Shown here: piece after piece, positions 55,463 through 64,000 of the stretch | How positions within the stretch are numbered: the stretch's first letter is position 1 | Layout: each line of letters opens with the position of its first letter | From: Sva-07 sp963752815 | GTDB lineage: Bacteria > Actinomycetota > Acidimicrobiia > Acidimicrobiales > Ilumatobacteraceae | Length of the DNA stretch: 64,000 nt | Direction: 5' to 3' | Assembly: GCA_963752815.1 (NCBI GenBank) | Contig: CAVVZI010000006.1 | Location: 1-64,000, forward strand | The notes under the pieces: model-generated | Seen by the model: only the letters and a program-made list of their open reading frames with translations | Told to the model about the DNA's origin: nothing | Database searches by the model: none | Translations under genes and position numbers: made by a program

Positions 55463-55939
55463 GTGCGCGCGGTGGTGAGCACCGACCTGGACGACCTCGA
55501 TCGCCAGATCATCGACGTGTTGCGCGAGGACGCCCGCCTTTCGGCGCGGGCGATCGCCCGTCGGCTCGGCGTGGCCGCGGGCACGGTCGGCCAACGCGTG
55601 GCGCGCCTCGAGCAGTCCGGCGTGATCCGCGGGTACACGGTGGTCGTCGAGCCGGCCCTCGTCGGTCGGCCGCTCGGCTTCGTCGTCGGACTGCAGATCG
55701 CGCAGGGCACGCCGCTCGACGGGATCCTCGACGAACTCGTGGCGATCCCGGAGATCGACGAGGTCATGGTGGTCACCGGCCGGTGGGATCTGCTGGTGAA
55801 CGGCCGCGTCGCCGACGCGGCCCAACTCAACGACCTGCTGACCAAGGGCCTGTGGCAGTCGCCGTCGTTCCGCCACAGTGAGACGATGGTCGTGATCGAC
55901 GACCGCCGCACCGCGTCGGCCTCACCTCAGACGTGGTGA
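55463..55939 (+). CDS. bkdR: Lrp/AsnC-family regulator (BkdR-like)
   Basis: Up to 158 residues from GTG 55463; GTG 55475 or 55478 are alternatives that place T-D-L-D-D-L-D-R-Q-I-I at the very start. The N-terminal helix-turn-helix has L-S-A-R-A-I-A-R-R-L-G-V-A-A-G-T-V-G-Q-R. The C-terminal RAM domain has V-V-T-G-R-W-D-L-L-V. The divergent bkd operon is its expected target; branched-chain amino acids or oxo acids are the usual effectors (inference). Confidence 0.85.
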   Translation: MRAVVSTDLDDLDRQIIDVLREDARLSARAIARRLGVAAGTVGQRVARLEQSGVIRGYTVVVEPALVGRPLGFVVGLQIAQGTPLDGILDELVAIPEIDEVMVVTGRWDLLVNGRVADAAQLNDLLTKGLWQSPSFRHSETMVVIDDRRTASASPQTW

Positions 55940-57454
55940 GCGGCGCGGAGCTCGCGGCGCAGGACCTTGCCCGAGGGGAGCCGAGGGATCTGGTCGACGA
56001 ACACGACCTCGGCGACCCGTTTGTAGCTCGCCAGGGTTTCCGCGACGAGGGCGCGCAGCGCGTCGGCATCGGCGGCCGCGCCCTCGCGTAGGACGACGGC
56101 GGCGACGACCGCCTCGCCCGTCCGTTCGTCGGGCACGCCGTACACGGCGCAGTCGGCCACCGCGGCGTGGCCGAGCAGCACGCCCTCGACCTCGGCGGGC
56201 GCCACCTGGAAGCCGTTGACCTTGATCATCTCCTTGACGCGGTCGGTGATGGTGATCCAGCCGCCCTCGTCGACGGTGCCGACGTCTCCGGTCGCGTACC
56301 AACCGTCGACGATCGACCGGTCGCCGTCTCCGCCCGCGTTCCCGTCATCGGTCAGGTAGCCGATCATCAGCGACGGGCTGCGCAGCTGCAGTTCGCCCGC
56401 GACGCCGGGACCGAGCACCGCACCGGTGTCGAGATCGACGACCCGCACGTCGACGTTCGCCGGTGGCGGACCGACCGAGTCGAGTCGCCACTCGGCGGGA
56501 CGGCCCACCGGGTTGGCGGAGATGAACGGCAGCTCGCTCGCCCCGTAGGCGGCCATCACGCGCACGCCCGTCCGACGGGTGATCGTCTCGGCGACCGAGG
56601 CCGTGACCGGCGTCGCGCCCCACATGATGTAGCGCAGCGTCGACAGGTCGAACCGTTCGAGGTCGGGATGCGAGGCGATGGCGAGCGCGATCGGCGCGAC
56701 CGCCATCTCGATCGTGATGCCGTCGGTCTCGATGGCGTGCAGCACGGTGTCGAGATCGAACCGGCGGTGCAGTCGGGCGCTCGCGCCGGCGGCGACCACC
56801 GCGTACAGGTTGAGCAGACCGAGGATGTGGAACGGTGGCGTGGCGATCTGCAGGCGGTCGGCGCTCGTCATCCCGAGTGCCTCGACCCAGTGGACGGTGC
56901 CGTGGAACATCGTGCGGTGCGTGTGTTGCACGGCCTTGGGCAGGCCGGTCGTCCCGGAGCTGAACACCATCACGGCCAGGCTGTCGATGTCGATCTCCGG
57001 CGACGGCGGGGGCGCCGCTGCCCGCGTCCGGCGAGCGGTCGAGCGTGGCGATGTCGAGCACCGGTCGATCGGTGACGATCGCGGCGAGGTCGGTCGCGCC
57101 GGACCCGTCGACCACGAGGTGCGTCGGCCGGGTGAGCCCGAGCGCGTGGACGATCTCGCGTTCGCGCCACGCCGTGCTGATCATGATGATCGTCGCCCCG
57201 AGCCGGGCCGTGGCGAACACGGTCGCCACGAACTCCGGGCTGTTGCCCGCGCTGAGGCCGACGCGCGACCCGACCGTGACACCGTGGCCGGCGAGCGCCA
57301 CCGCGGTTCGATCGACCATGGCCGCCAGCTCGCGATACGTCCACGACGACTCGTCCATGCGCAACGCGACGTCGTCAGCGTGGGCCCCGACGGCCGCGTC
57401 GAGCAGGGCGCCGAGTGGCACTGGCTCGAGTGGCCGGTCGTCGGCGTCCGGCAT
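55927..57454 (-). CDS. Acyl-CoA synthetase (AMP-forming), frameshifted near 57010
   Basis: ATG 57454. N-terminal W-T-Y-R-E-L-A-A-M-V-D-R-T-A and L-S-A-G-N-S-P-E-F-V-A, then P-loop F-S-S-G-T-T-G-L-P-K-A in the second frame, A-A-Y-G-A-S-E, Y-A-T-G-D-V-G and L-P-S-G-K-V-L at the end. An extra C in CCCCC near 57010 explains the frame change; corrected length 508. It resembles 4-coumarate-CoA-ligase-like enzymes and would activate an aryl or fatty acid. Overlaps the TetR stop as TGATG. Convergent with the Lrp gene (13-base overlap). Confidence 0.87.
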
Positions 57455-58053
57455 CAGGTCGGCTCGAGGACGTCGTCGGGCACGATGGCGTGCAGGCAGA
57501 ACTCCCACACCTCGTCGCCCCTGATGGGCTGGCCGCCACTGGCGCGGCCGGCGGTGATCGTCGCGGTCTGCAGCACGATCGTGGCGAGGCGGTGCGGCCG
57601 TCCGGGCCGCAGGAGATGGGCCGCGCCGGCGTCCCGCACGATCGACGCGATGTAGTCGATCACGGGCGCGTACGCGGCGGTCACGTCGTCGGGCTGGTCG
57701 ACGATCAGGCGTTGGGCGAAGTCGGCGAACAACGGCTGGACCGACACTCGGCCCGGAGCGGAGAGTTCGTAGAGCATGAGCACCGCGTCGCGGAGCCGGT
57801 CGAGTGGGTCGCCGGCCGCGGTCGTTTCGCGCATGCGTTCGACGAACAGCTCCATCTCCTGGTCGAACAGCGCCAGCAGCAGCGCGTTCTTCCCGTCGAA
57901 GTACTGGTAGAAGCTGCGCAGCGACTGCTTCGACCGGTCGACCACTTCCTGCACGGTGAACTCGATCGAACCCTTCTCGGTGATGATCGCCCGCGCCGAA
58001 TCCAGGAACCGCTCGGCCCGCGTGTGCGCCTGGTCGCTGACGGCCCGGGTCAT
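57454..58053 (-). CDS. TetR-family transcriptional regulator
   Basis: 199 residues from ATG 58053. Helix-turn-helix Q-E-V-V-D-R-S-K-Q-S-L-R-S-F-Y-Q-Y-F at about 35-52, unusual in using Q-S-L-R where many have T-x-Y. The middle gene of a three-gene operon, overlapping the carboxymuconolactone-decarboxylase-like gene by ATGA (58050-58053) and the ligase by TGATG. It probably regulates its own operon and perhaps the divergent ligase/dehydrogenase operon. Confidence 0.87.
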   Translation of the reverse strand: MTRAVSDQAHTRAERFLDSARAIITEKGSIEFTVQEVVDRSKQSLRSFYQYFDGKNALLLALFDQEMELFVERMRETTAAGDPLDRLRDAVLMLYELSAPGRVSVQPLFADFAQRLIVDQPDDVTAAYAPVIDYIASIVRDAGAAHLLRPGRPHRLATIVLQTATITAGRASGGQPIRGDEVWEFCLHAIVPDDVLEPT

Positions 58054-58685
58054 GCCGGAGCGGCGGGTGGGAGCGGCGCCGTGTCCGCCTCCGGCGTGAG
58101 CCGCCAGGTCTCGAAGGCCATCGCCAGCATGCTGTACGTGCCGACGATGAACACGAGATCCATCATCTGGTGCGTGTCGAGTTCGGCCTCGATCCGCGGC
58201 AGCAGGTCGTCGCCGATGCGTCCGTCGCCGAGCAACTCGTCCGTCGCCTCGAGGACCAGGCGGTCGATCCCGACGAACCCGTCGTTGCCCACGGCGAGCT
58301 GATCGATCTCCTCGGCCGTGATGTCGCCGGCGAGGGCGATCTTCACGTGCTGGCCCCACTCGTAGGCCGACCGCCGGTTGTGCGCGACGCGCAGGATCGC
58401 CAGCTCCCGCCAGCGCAGTGGCAGCGAGCTGCGTTGGAGCTGGTAGCCGTTGAATCCCCAGAACGCCTTGGCCAGCGCGGGGTGGCGGACGAACGTGCCG
58501 ACGACGGAGAACCGCTCGGGGTCGTAGGCGTGTCCGGATCCGAATCGCGGCACCCGGTCGCCGGGCATGCGCAGCATTGAGCCATAGGCGGCGTACTCCT
58601 CGTCGCCCCACTCGTCGCCCGCGAGGGGACGCAGGCCCGGCTCGTTGCCGGCGTCGGCGGCATCGTCACTGACGCTCACTGGCAT
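58050..58685 (-). CDS. Carboxymuconolactone decarboxylase/AhpD-like protein
   Basis: 211 residues from ATG 58685. Family helices are visible: L-P-L-R-W-R-E-L-A-I-L-R-V-A-H-N-R-R-S-A-Y-E-W-G-Q-H (split here for length), then the last H-Q-M-M-D-L-V-F-I-V-G-T-Y. The usual AhpD C-x-x-C is absent, which favours the decarboxylase-like or structural branch. Similar genes lie beside CoA ligases in actinobacteria. First gene of the CMD-TetR-ligase operon. Confidence 0.8.
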   Translation of the reverse strand: MPVSVSDDAADAGNEPGLRPLAGDEWGDEEYAAYGSMLRMPGDRVPRFGSGHAYDPERFSVVGTFVRHPALAKAFWGFNGYQLQRSSLPLRWRELAILRVAHNRRSAYEWGQHVKIALAGDITAEEIDQLAVGNDGFVGIDRLVLEATDELLGDGRIGDDLLPRIEAELDTHQMMDLVFIVGTYSMLAMAFETWRLTPEADTAPLPPAAPA

Positions 58686-58847
58686 GGACAGGCTCCTGGT
58701 TCGATCGTCGACGGTTCCGGAAACGACGTTCTCCAAAACCGAGAGAGAGCCTCGCACTCTGCACGACCCGGTGTCAATCCGTGCCACCTCGCAACCGTCG
58801 GGACCCGTCGTTGATCGGCGGCATCACCGAGTGATAACGTAGTTCTC

Positions 58848-58858
58848 ATTCCAGGAAT
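58848..58858. promoter_or_regulatory. Short palindrome in divergent promoter
   Basis: ATTCC-A-GGAAT in the 186-base divergent region, 14 bases before the TTG start of the CoA ligase. It follows GTTCTC. A candidate operator for the TetR protein at 57454. Confidence 0.4.
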
Positions 58859-58871
58859 ACATCATTTCCCC

Positions 58872-60517
58872 TTGAACTCGGACGGCAACTCGGACGGCGA
58901 GTCCGACGCGACGCCGACCACGATTCCGGCTGCGGTGATGCAGAGTGTCGCGCGCCGCGGGGCGGTCGAGGCCGTCGTCGACGGCGAGGTCCGCGTGACC
59001 TACGCCGAACTCGGCGATCGCGTCATCGAAGCGACGCGGGCGATGATGGCCGCCGGAATCACGCGCGGCGACCGGGTCGCCATCTGGGCGCCGAACGGGC
59101 TGGGCTGGATCGTCGCTGCCCTCGGAGCGCACTGCGCCGGCGCGGCGCTCGTGCCGATCAACACCCGTTGGAAGGGCGCCGAGGCGGCGTACGTGCTGTC
59201 GGCGGCGAAGGTCTCGCTGCTGTTCACCACGGTCGGCTTCCTCGGCACCGACACCGTGGCGATGCTCGACGACGACCCGACCGAACTCTCCGACCTGCGC
59301 TCGATCATCCTCCTCGACGGTTCGGCCGAGCCGCAATCGGTGCCGACGCGCCGTGCCGTCGCACTGGCAGGAGTTCGTCGCGGCGGGGGAGTCGGTGACG
59401 GCGGAGGCGGCGTGGGAACGGTTGCGTTCGGTCGAGCCGACCGACGCGAGCGACACGTTGTTCACGTCGGGAACGACCGGCCGCCCGAAGGGTGTGGTGA
59501 TGACCCACGCCCAGACGGTCGCCCAGTTCACCGAGTGGTGCGACTTCGCCGGGCTGCTGCCCGACGACCGGTACCTCATCGTCAACCCGTTCTTCCACAT
59601 GTTCGGGTACAAGGCCGGTTGGCTCGCCAGCCTGCTGCGCGGCGCGACGATCGTGCCGGTCGCGGTGTTCGACGTGCCGGCGGTGCTCGACCTCGTGCAG
59701 ACCGAACGCATCACGATGCTCCCCGGCGCACCGACCATCTACCGCTCGATCCTCGACCACCCCGGTCGTGACGACTACGACCTGAGCACGTTGCGGGTGG
59801 CGGTCACCGGCGCGGCCGACATCCCCGTCGCGCTGATCGAGCAGATGCGCGCCGAGTTGCCGTTCACGTCGATCCTCACCGGCTACGGCCTCACCGAAGC
59901 GGGAACGGTCACCGGCTCGCGCCCCGACGACGACGCCACCACGATCGCCACCACTGCCGGCCGGGCGATGCGGGAGCTCGAGGTGATCATCGCCGACCCG
60001 GAGGGAACCGACAGCGCCGAACTCGAGCGCGGCACCACCGGCGAACTGCTCGTGCGCGGCTACAGCGTGATGCAGCGGTATCTCGACGATCCCGACGCCA
60101 CCGCGGCGGCGATCGACGAGCACGGGTTCCTGCACACCGGCGACCTGGCCTCGATGGACGAGCGCGGCTACGTCCGGATCATCGGTCGGCTGAAGGACAT
60201 GATCATCGTCGGCGGTTTCAACGTGTACCCGGCCGAGGTCGAGAACGTGCTGCTGACCCATCCGGCGATCGGTCAGGTCGCGGTGATCGGCGTGCCCGAC
60301 GACCGGATGGGCGAGGTCGGGCATGGCGTGGATCGTCCCCGCCGCCGGCCAGACCCCTGAGGCCGACGAGATCATCGCCTGGTCGCGCGAGCGCATGGCC
60401 AACTACAAGGTGCCGCGGCGGGTCGCCACGATCGACGCGCTGCCGATCAATGCCGCCGGCAAGATCGTCAAGGAAGAGCTCCGCGCCCTGGCCGCGGGCA
60501 TGAGTCAGGAGACGTGA
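58872..60517 (+). CDS. Fatty-acid-CoA ligase (FadD3-like), frameshifted near 59362 and 60324
   Basis: Start TTG 58872; ATG near 58938 is an alternative. ANL ligase: R-V-A-I-W-A-P-N, P-I-N-T-R-W-K-G, P-loop F-T-S-G-T-T-G-R-P-K-G, G-Y-G-L-T-E-A-G, H-T-G-D-L-A and N-A-A-G-K-I-V-K. Extra bases near 59362 (C) and 60324 (G in GGGCATG) break it into three frames; corrected length 547. M-G-W/H-M-F-G-Y-K-A-G-W resembles FadD3/FadD17-type enzymes that activate steroid-ring propionates or fatty acids. Coupled to an acyl-CoA dehydrogenase by TGATG at 60515-60519. Confidence 0.87.
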
Positions 60518-61685
60518 TGGAGTTCAGCCGGTCGAGCGACCACGAGGCGATCCGCGAGGGGATCCAGCGCATCTGCGCCGACTATCCCCGACGAGTACTG
60601 GTCCGAGAAGGACGAGGCGCACGAGTTCCCGTGGGACTTCTACGACGCACTGGCCGAGGGCGGCTGGGTCGGCATCGCCATCCCCGAGGAGTTCGGCGGC
60701 GGCGGACAGGGCATCACCGAGGCGTCGGTGATGCTCGAGGAGATCGCCGCGTCCGGTGCGGCGATGAACGGCTGCTCGGCGATCCACCTGTCGATCTTCG
60801 GGATGGAGCCCGTCCGTCGCCACGGGTCGCCCGAACTCGCCAAGGAAGTGCTGACCCGCGTCGCCTCCGGCGAGCTGCACGTCGCCTTCGGGGTGACCGA
60901 GCCCGACGCCGGCACCGACACCACGTCGATCCGCACCCGCGCAGTGCGCGACGGCGACGAGTACGTCGTGCACGGCGCGAAGGTGTGGACGACCAAGGCG
61001 CCGTACTGCGAGATGTGTCTGCTGTTGGTGCGCACGACGCCGCTCGAGGAGTGCGCCAAGCCGACCGATGGCATGACGTTGTTGATGGTCGATCTGCAGC
61101 GCCCGGAGGTCGACATCACGCCGATCCCCAAGCTCGGGCGCAACGCGGTCGTGTCGTGCGAGGTTCGCTACGACGGTCTGCGGGTGCCGGTCGAGCCGCC
61201 GCGTCGGTGAGGAGGGCCAGGGCTTCAAGTACCTGCTCGACGGCCTGAACCCCGAACGCATCCTGATCGCCTCCGAGGCGCTCGGCATCGGCCGGGCGGC
61301 GATGGACAAGGCGGTCAACTACGCCAACGAGCGGGTCGTGTTCGGCCGTCCGATCGGGCAGAACCAGGGTCTCGCGTTCCCGCTCGCCGAGGCGCACATG
61401 AAACTGCACGCCGCCGAGCTCGCGGTGCGCGAGGCGTCGTGGCGCTTCGACCAGGGTCTGCCGTGCGGCGAGGCGGCCAACACCGCGAAGTACCTCGCCG
61501 CGGAGGCGGCGTTCTTCGCCTGCGACCGGGCGATGCAGACGCACGGTGGCATGGGCTACGCCCGCGAGTACCACGTCGAGCGGTACTGGCGCGAGGCCCG
61601 GCTGATGAAGATCGCCCCGGTCAGCCAGGAGATGGTCTGCAACTACATCGGCACGCAGGTGCTCGGCCTGCCGAAGAGCTACTGA
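60517..61685 (+). CDS. Acyl-CoA dehydrogenase, frameshifted near 60588 and 61210
   Basis: ATG 60517, overlapping the ligase stop. M-E-F-S-R-S-S-D-H-E-A-I-R-E opens it; F-G-V-T-E-P-D-A-G-T-D is the FAD loop; R-V-V-F-G-R-P-I-G-Q-N-Q and H-G-G-M-G-Y follow. An extra C in CCCC near 60588 and one near 61210 divide it in three; corrected length 388. The order ligase-dehydrogenase indicates the first two steps of beta-oxidation of one acid. Confidence 0.87.
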
Positions 61686-61702
61686 AGACGAATCGAGCTG
61701 TC

Positions 61703-62567
61703 ATGACGATCACGCAACGTGTCGCCCGCCGAGTACCGCCGCATCACGGTCACGCCGATCGCCGGCGCGCTCGGTGCGGAGATCGGCAGCGTGGACCTGA
61801 ACGATCTCGACGACGAGACGGTGACGGAGATCCGCGCCGCGTGGCTCCGGCACCTCGTGGTGTTCTTCCGCGACCAGCAACTCGACAGCGATGCGTTCGT
61901 CGCCTTCGCGCGAGCGCATCGGCGAGCCGATCGAGTACCCGTTCGTGCGCGGTTTCGACGACCATCCGGAGATCATCGCGGTCAAGAAGCTGCCGAACGA
62001 GACCGTCAACTTCGGCGGCATCTGGCACTCCGACACGACCTACCTCGCCGAGCCGCCGATGGGAACGATGCTGCTCTCCCGCGAGATCCCGCCGTTCGGC
62101 GGCGACACGATGTTCGCCAACCAGTACGCCGCCTACGAAGCGCTGTCGCCGGCGATGCAGCGCGCTGCTCGATCCGCTCCGCGGCATCGCCAGCTCGGCC
62201 CTCGCCGACGTGAGCAAGACCCGCGAGGACCGCCGCCGCGACGCGGGTACGGACGCCGAGCGACATCGTGTACGAGGCGTCGCACCCGGTCGTGCGCACG
62301 CATCCCGAGACGGGTCGCAAGGCCCTGTTCGTCAACGTCGCCCACACGGCGCGCTTCGACGGGATGACCGAGGAGGAGAGCAAGCCGCTGCTGCAGTTCC
62401 TCTTCCAGCACCAGGTGAAGCCGGAGTTCACGTGCCGGTTCGTGTGGGGCGTCGGCTCACTCGCGCTGTGGGACAACCGCTGCGCCCAGCACAACCCGGT
62501 CAACGACTACCACGGCTTCACGCGCGTGATGCACCGCATCACACTCGCCGGCGACGTTCCGGCCTGA
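61703..62567 (+). CDS. TauD/TfdA-family dioxygenase, frameshifted up to four times
   Basis: ATG 61703, or GTG 61719 which would remove one shift. Frames change near 61717, 61914, 62164 and 62264; removing one base at each gives 286 residues, normal for TauD. Recognisable pieces: P-I-A-G-A-L-G-A-E-I, then W-H-S-D-T-T-Y with the iron His/Asp, M-L-L-S-R-E-I-P-P-F-G-G-D-T-M-F, W-D-N-R-C-A-Q-H-N-P (distal His) and M-H-R near the end. This is the canonical TauD pattern, closer to family norm than the gene at 2874. It could serve alkylsulfonate or other oxidation next to the beta-oxidation genes. Confidence 0.8.
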
Positions 62568-62579
62568 TCTCCGGCTTGC

Positions 62580-62618
62580 GATGAGCGAAGCGCCCAGGGC
62601 CTGGTCGATTCGCTCATC
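62580..62618. terminator. Hairpin after the dioxygenase gene (repeat copy 2)
   Basis: GATGAGCGAA pairs with TTCGCTCATC around a 19-base loop holding GCGCCCAG. It lies between convergent genes and is related to the hairpin at 29710. Confidence 0.6.
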
Positions 62619-62630
62619 GATGGGTGGTTG

Positions 62631-63746
62631 TCAGCCCGCGGCGGCTCCTGCGGCGGCGGCGCGGTCGCTGGCCACGGCGTCGTAGGCCTCGTAGTCGGAC
62701 GCGGTGTCGTCGTCGAACTCGTACTTGAGGAGTCCGGCGTCGCCCCAGAGGCGGCGGAGGTAGCCGTCGTTGGCATCGAGGAGGCCGAGCTTGCGCGTGT
62801 TCGGGACCAGCTTGGAGAAGAACGCCCGCTGGAAGTTGGCGGCCGGATCGAGACGGATCGAACCCGCCGCCTCCATGAGGTAGGGGAACACCTTGTTGAC
62901 GTCGACGCCGAGGCGCTCCCACATCTCGGGTGTGGTCGAACGGGCCTGGCTGCGCAACGTGTTCTCGGCGAGGAACTCCTGGCGTTCCTTGAGTTCGGCC
63001 TGCGAGAGGTTCTCGTAGAACTCCTGCAGGCTGAGGATGCCGAACGCGACATGGCGGGCTTCGTCGGCGAGCACGTAGCGGAGGAGCTTGCGCAGGAGTG
63101 GTTCGTCGGTGCGGCGCAACATCTCGCCGAACGCCGCCAGCGCCAGGCTCTCGATGATGATCTGCATGCCGAGGTAGGCGATGTCCCAGCGGCTGTCCTC
63201 GAGCAGGCCGAACACCTGGCCCTGCAGGTAGGGGCCCATCGGGTACTGGTCGCCGACCTTCTCGCTCAGGTAGCGCTGGAAGACCTCGGTGTGGCGGGCC
63301 TCGTCCATCGTCTGGGTCGCCGCGTAGTACTTGGCGTCGATCCACGGGACGGTCTCGACGATCTTGGCGGCGGTGAGCATCGCCCCCTGCTCGCCGTGCA
63401 CGAACTGGCTGATCTGCGCCTTGAACGATTCGATGCCGAGCGCGGTGAACTCCTTGTCGCCCCACGACGAGATCGGCGACCCGGGCAGATCCTTGGCGGC
63501 CTTGGCCAGCACCATGACCGGGGCGTTCCAGTCGATCAACCGCTCGGGATCGACGTCGATCGACCAGTCGAGTTCGGTGACGCTCGACCACTGCGACGCC
63601 ATCGCCTTGTTGTAGAGCGTCACGAGTTGCGGCCGCGACCGCTGGTAGTCCCAGAGGAACGTGCGCGGGGCGTGGTCGTTGACGTAGCGGATCGTGTCGG
63701 CGGCGTCGACGCCGTCGGGGATCGGGGGAAGGTCGGTCGTGGTCAT
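62631..63746 (-). CDS. Diiron ferritin-like oxygenase/desaturase-like protein
   Basis: 371 residues, a four-helix bundle with a full diiron site: Glu119, Glu149 and His152 in D-E-A-R-H, Glu199 in I-I-I-E-S, Glu229 and His232 in a second D-E-A-R-H. It resembles ferritin-like proteins of the AurF or R2-like group found in actinobacteria. A role in substrate oxidation is likely; I cannot name the substrate. The C-terminus is an Ala-rich tail. It stands alone, with a perfect palindrome directly upstream of its start. Confidence 0.82.
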   Translation of the reverse strand: MTTTDLPPIPDGVDAADTIRYVNDHAPRTFLWDYQRSRPQLVTLYNKAMASQWSSVTELDWSIDVDPERLIDWNAPVMVLAKAAKDLPGSPISSWGDKEFTALGIESFKAQISQFVHGEQGAMLTAAKIVETVPWIDAKYYAATQTMDEARHTEVFQRYLSEKVGDQYPMGPYLQGQVFGLLEDSRWDIAYLGMQIIIESLALAAFGEMLRRTDEPLLRKLLRYVLADEARHVAFGILSLQEFYENLSQAELKERQEFLAENTLRSQARSTTPEMWERLGVDVNKVFPYLMEAAGSIRLDPAANFQRAFFSKLVPNTRKLGLLDANDGYLRRLWGDAGLLKYEFDDDTASDYEAYDAVASDRAAAAGAAAG

Positions 63747-63770
63747 GAATGCTCCTGGTGCTCAGATGGT

Positions 63771-63822
63771 CGTTTGCGTCGGGATTTCTGAGAACCGGTT
63801 CTCAGAAATCCCGACGCAAACG
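63771..63822. repeat. 52-bp perfect palindrome, copy 3
   Basis: 26 bases followed by their exact complement with no loop: CGTTTGCGTCGGGATTTCTG begins the left arm. It lies 24 bases upstream of the diiron gene start and supplies the stop codon of the TetR-like gene. Confidence 0.9.
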
Positions 63823-64000
63823 AGTGTCAACGGTCGTCGGGGGTGCGGTCGGCGGCGCGCCGATCGAGGCGAGGATGCGGCCGATCAGATCGGCCCAGCC
63901 CGCGGCATCGGGCGCCTTCGAGCCGGCCGCGCGCTGCACGAGCAGGCCGAGGCCGACGGTGCGGATGAAGTACAACACCGCCTCGGAGTCGACGTCGGCG
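63802..64000 (-). CDS. TetR-family regulator, C-terminal part (cut by window edge)
   Basis: The minus frame from the window edge reads E-A-V-L-Y-F-I-R-T-V-G-L-G-L-L-V-Q-R-A-A-G, then A-G-W-A-D-L-I-G-R-I-L-A-S-I-G, the usual C-terminal helices of TetR/AcrR proteins. The stop TGA (63804-63802) lies inside the 52-bp palindrome, so the last six or so residues are encoded by repeat DNA. The start and DNA-binding domain are outside the window. Confidence 0.6.
   Translation of the reverse strand, partial: ADVDSEAVLYFIRTVGLGLLVQRAAGSKAPDAAGWADLIGRILASIGAPPTAPPTTVDTRLRRDF

Noticed and set aside
20775..62264. Programmed ribosomal frameshifting as explanation of broken genes
   Set aside because: Sites have no shared slippery sequence or following structure and affect unrelated families, some several times per gene.
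1..64000. tRNA or rRNA genes and mobile-element genes
   Set aside because: I saw no cloverleaf with the conserved T-loop GTTCGAATC-type sequence, no rRNA segments and no transposase or integrase motif.

Overview
The window is high-GC, densely packed DNA with frequent ATGA/TGATG overlaps, leaderless-looking starts, many TetR-type regulators and abundant acyl-CoA, F420-type and aromatic or steroid catabolic families. This points to a free-living actinobacterium. An Acidimicrobiia/Ilumatobacter-like organism is my best guess by gene content; that is inference, because no rRNA is present. I found no tRNA, rRNA, CRISPR array, integrase or transposase.

Layout. 0-2.5 kb: a minus-strand operon of a lipoprotein, an unusual Nramp-like transporter and two PRC-barrel-like proteins. 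2.5-8.2 kb: an F420-oxidoreductase remnant, a TauD-type dioxygenase, a TetR-controlled heterodimeric ABC exporter and hairpin repeats next to a hydrolase remnant. 8.2-13 kb: a rhamnose module (rhamnulokinase, rhamnulose-1-P aldolase/dehydrogenase fusion, divergent DeoR regulator). 13-17.2 kb: assorted single genes. 17.2-28 kb: a TetR regulator, a fused E1 alpha-beta dehydrogenase, CoA ligase, SDRs, acyl-CoA dehydrogenase and a meta-cleavage hydrolase. 27.4-33.6 kb: an MFS transporter, IclR regulator and a lower meta-cleavage operon (acylating aldehyde dehydrogenase, hydroxy-oxo-acid aldolase, extradiol dioxygenase, hydratase). 33.6-37.9 kb: a large Rieske oxygenase, KstD-like flavoprotein and a divergent pair of paralogous cupins. 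37.9-43.4 kb: a cyclase/Baeyer-Villiger monooxygenase pair, an M20 peptidase and an amidohydrolase. 43.5-49.6 kb: an HNH protein, alpha/beta hydrolase, DapB-like reductase, TetR and a gluconokinase/LarA-like fusion. 49.7-51.2 kb: a P450 with its ferredoxin. 51.7-55.9 kb: a bkd-type branched-chain oxo-acid dehydrogenase operon with a divergent Lrp. 55.9-62.6 kb: two CoA ligases, TetR, a CMD protein, acyl-CoA dehydrogenase and a TauD-like dioxygenase. 62.6-64 kb: a diiron ferritin-like protein and the end of a TetR gene.

How it fits together. An 18-bp palindrome close to TTGTACCGATCGGTACAA lies before the fused E1, the acyl-CoA dehydrogenase, the SDR pair/hydrolase divergon, the cyclase/BVMO pair and the amidohydrolase, with a weaker version before the TetR/CoA ligase divergon. 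This suggests one TetR-controlled catabolic regulon. The products resemble side-chain beta-oxidation, ring oxidation by BVMO, Rieske and KstD-like enzymes, and extradiol meta-cleavage, much like the lower steroid (hsaC-G) route, but the substrate is not determined.

Caution on gene integrity. About 26 single-base insertions and two deletions break otherwise well-conserved reading frames in 18 loci. Such insertion-biased indels look like sequencing error rather than pseudogenisation, so affected genes are annotated over their full span with the shift positions noted.
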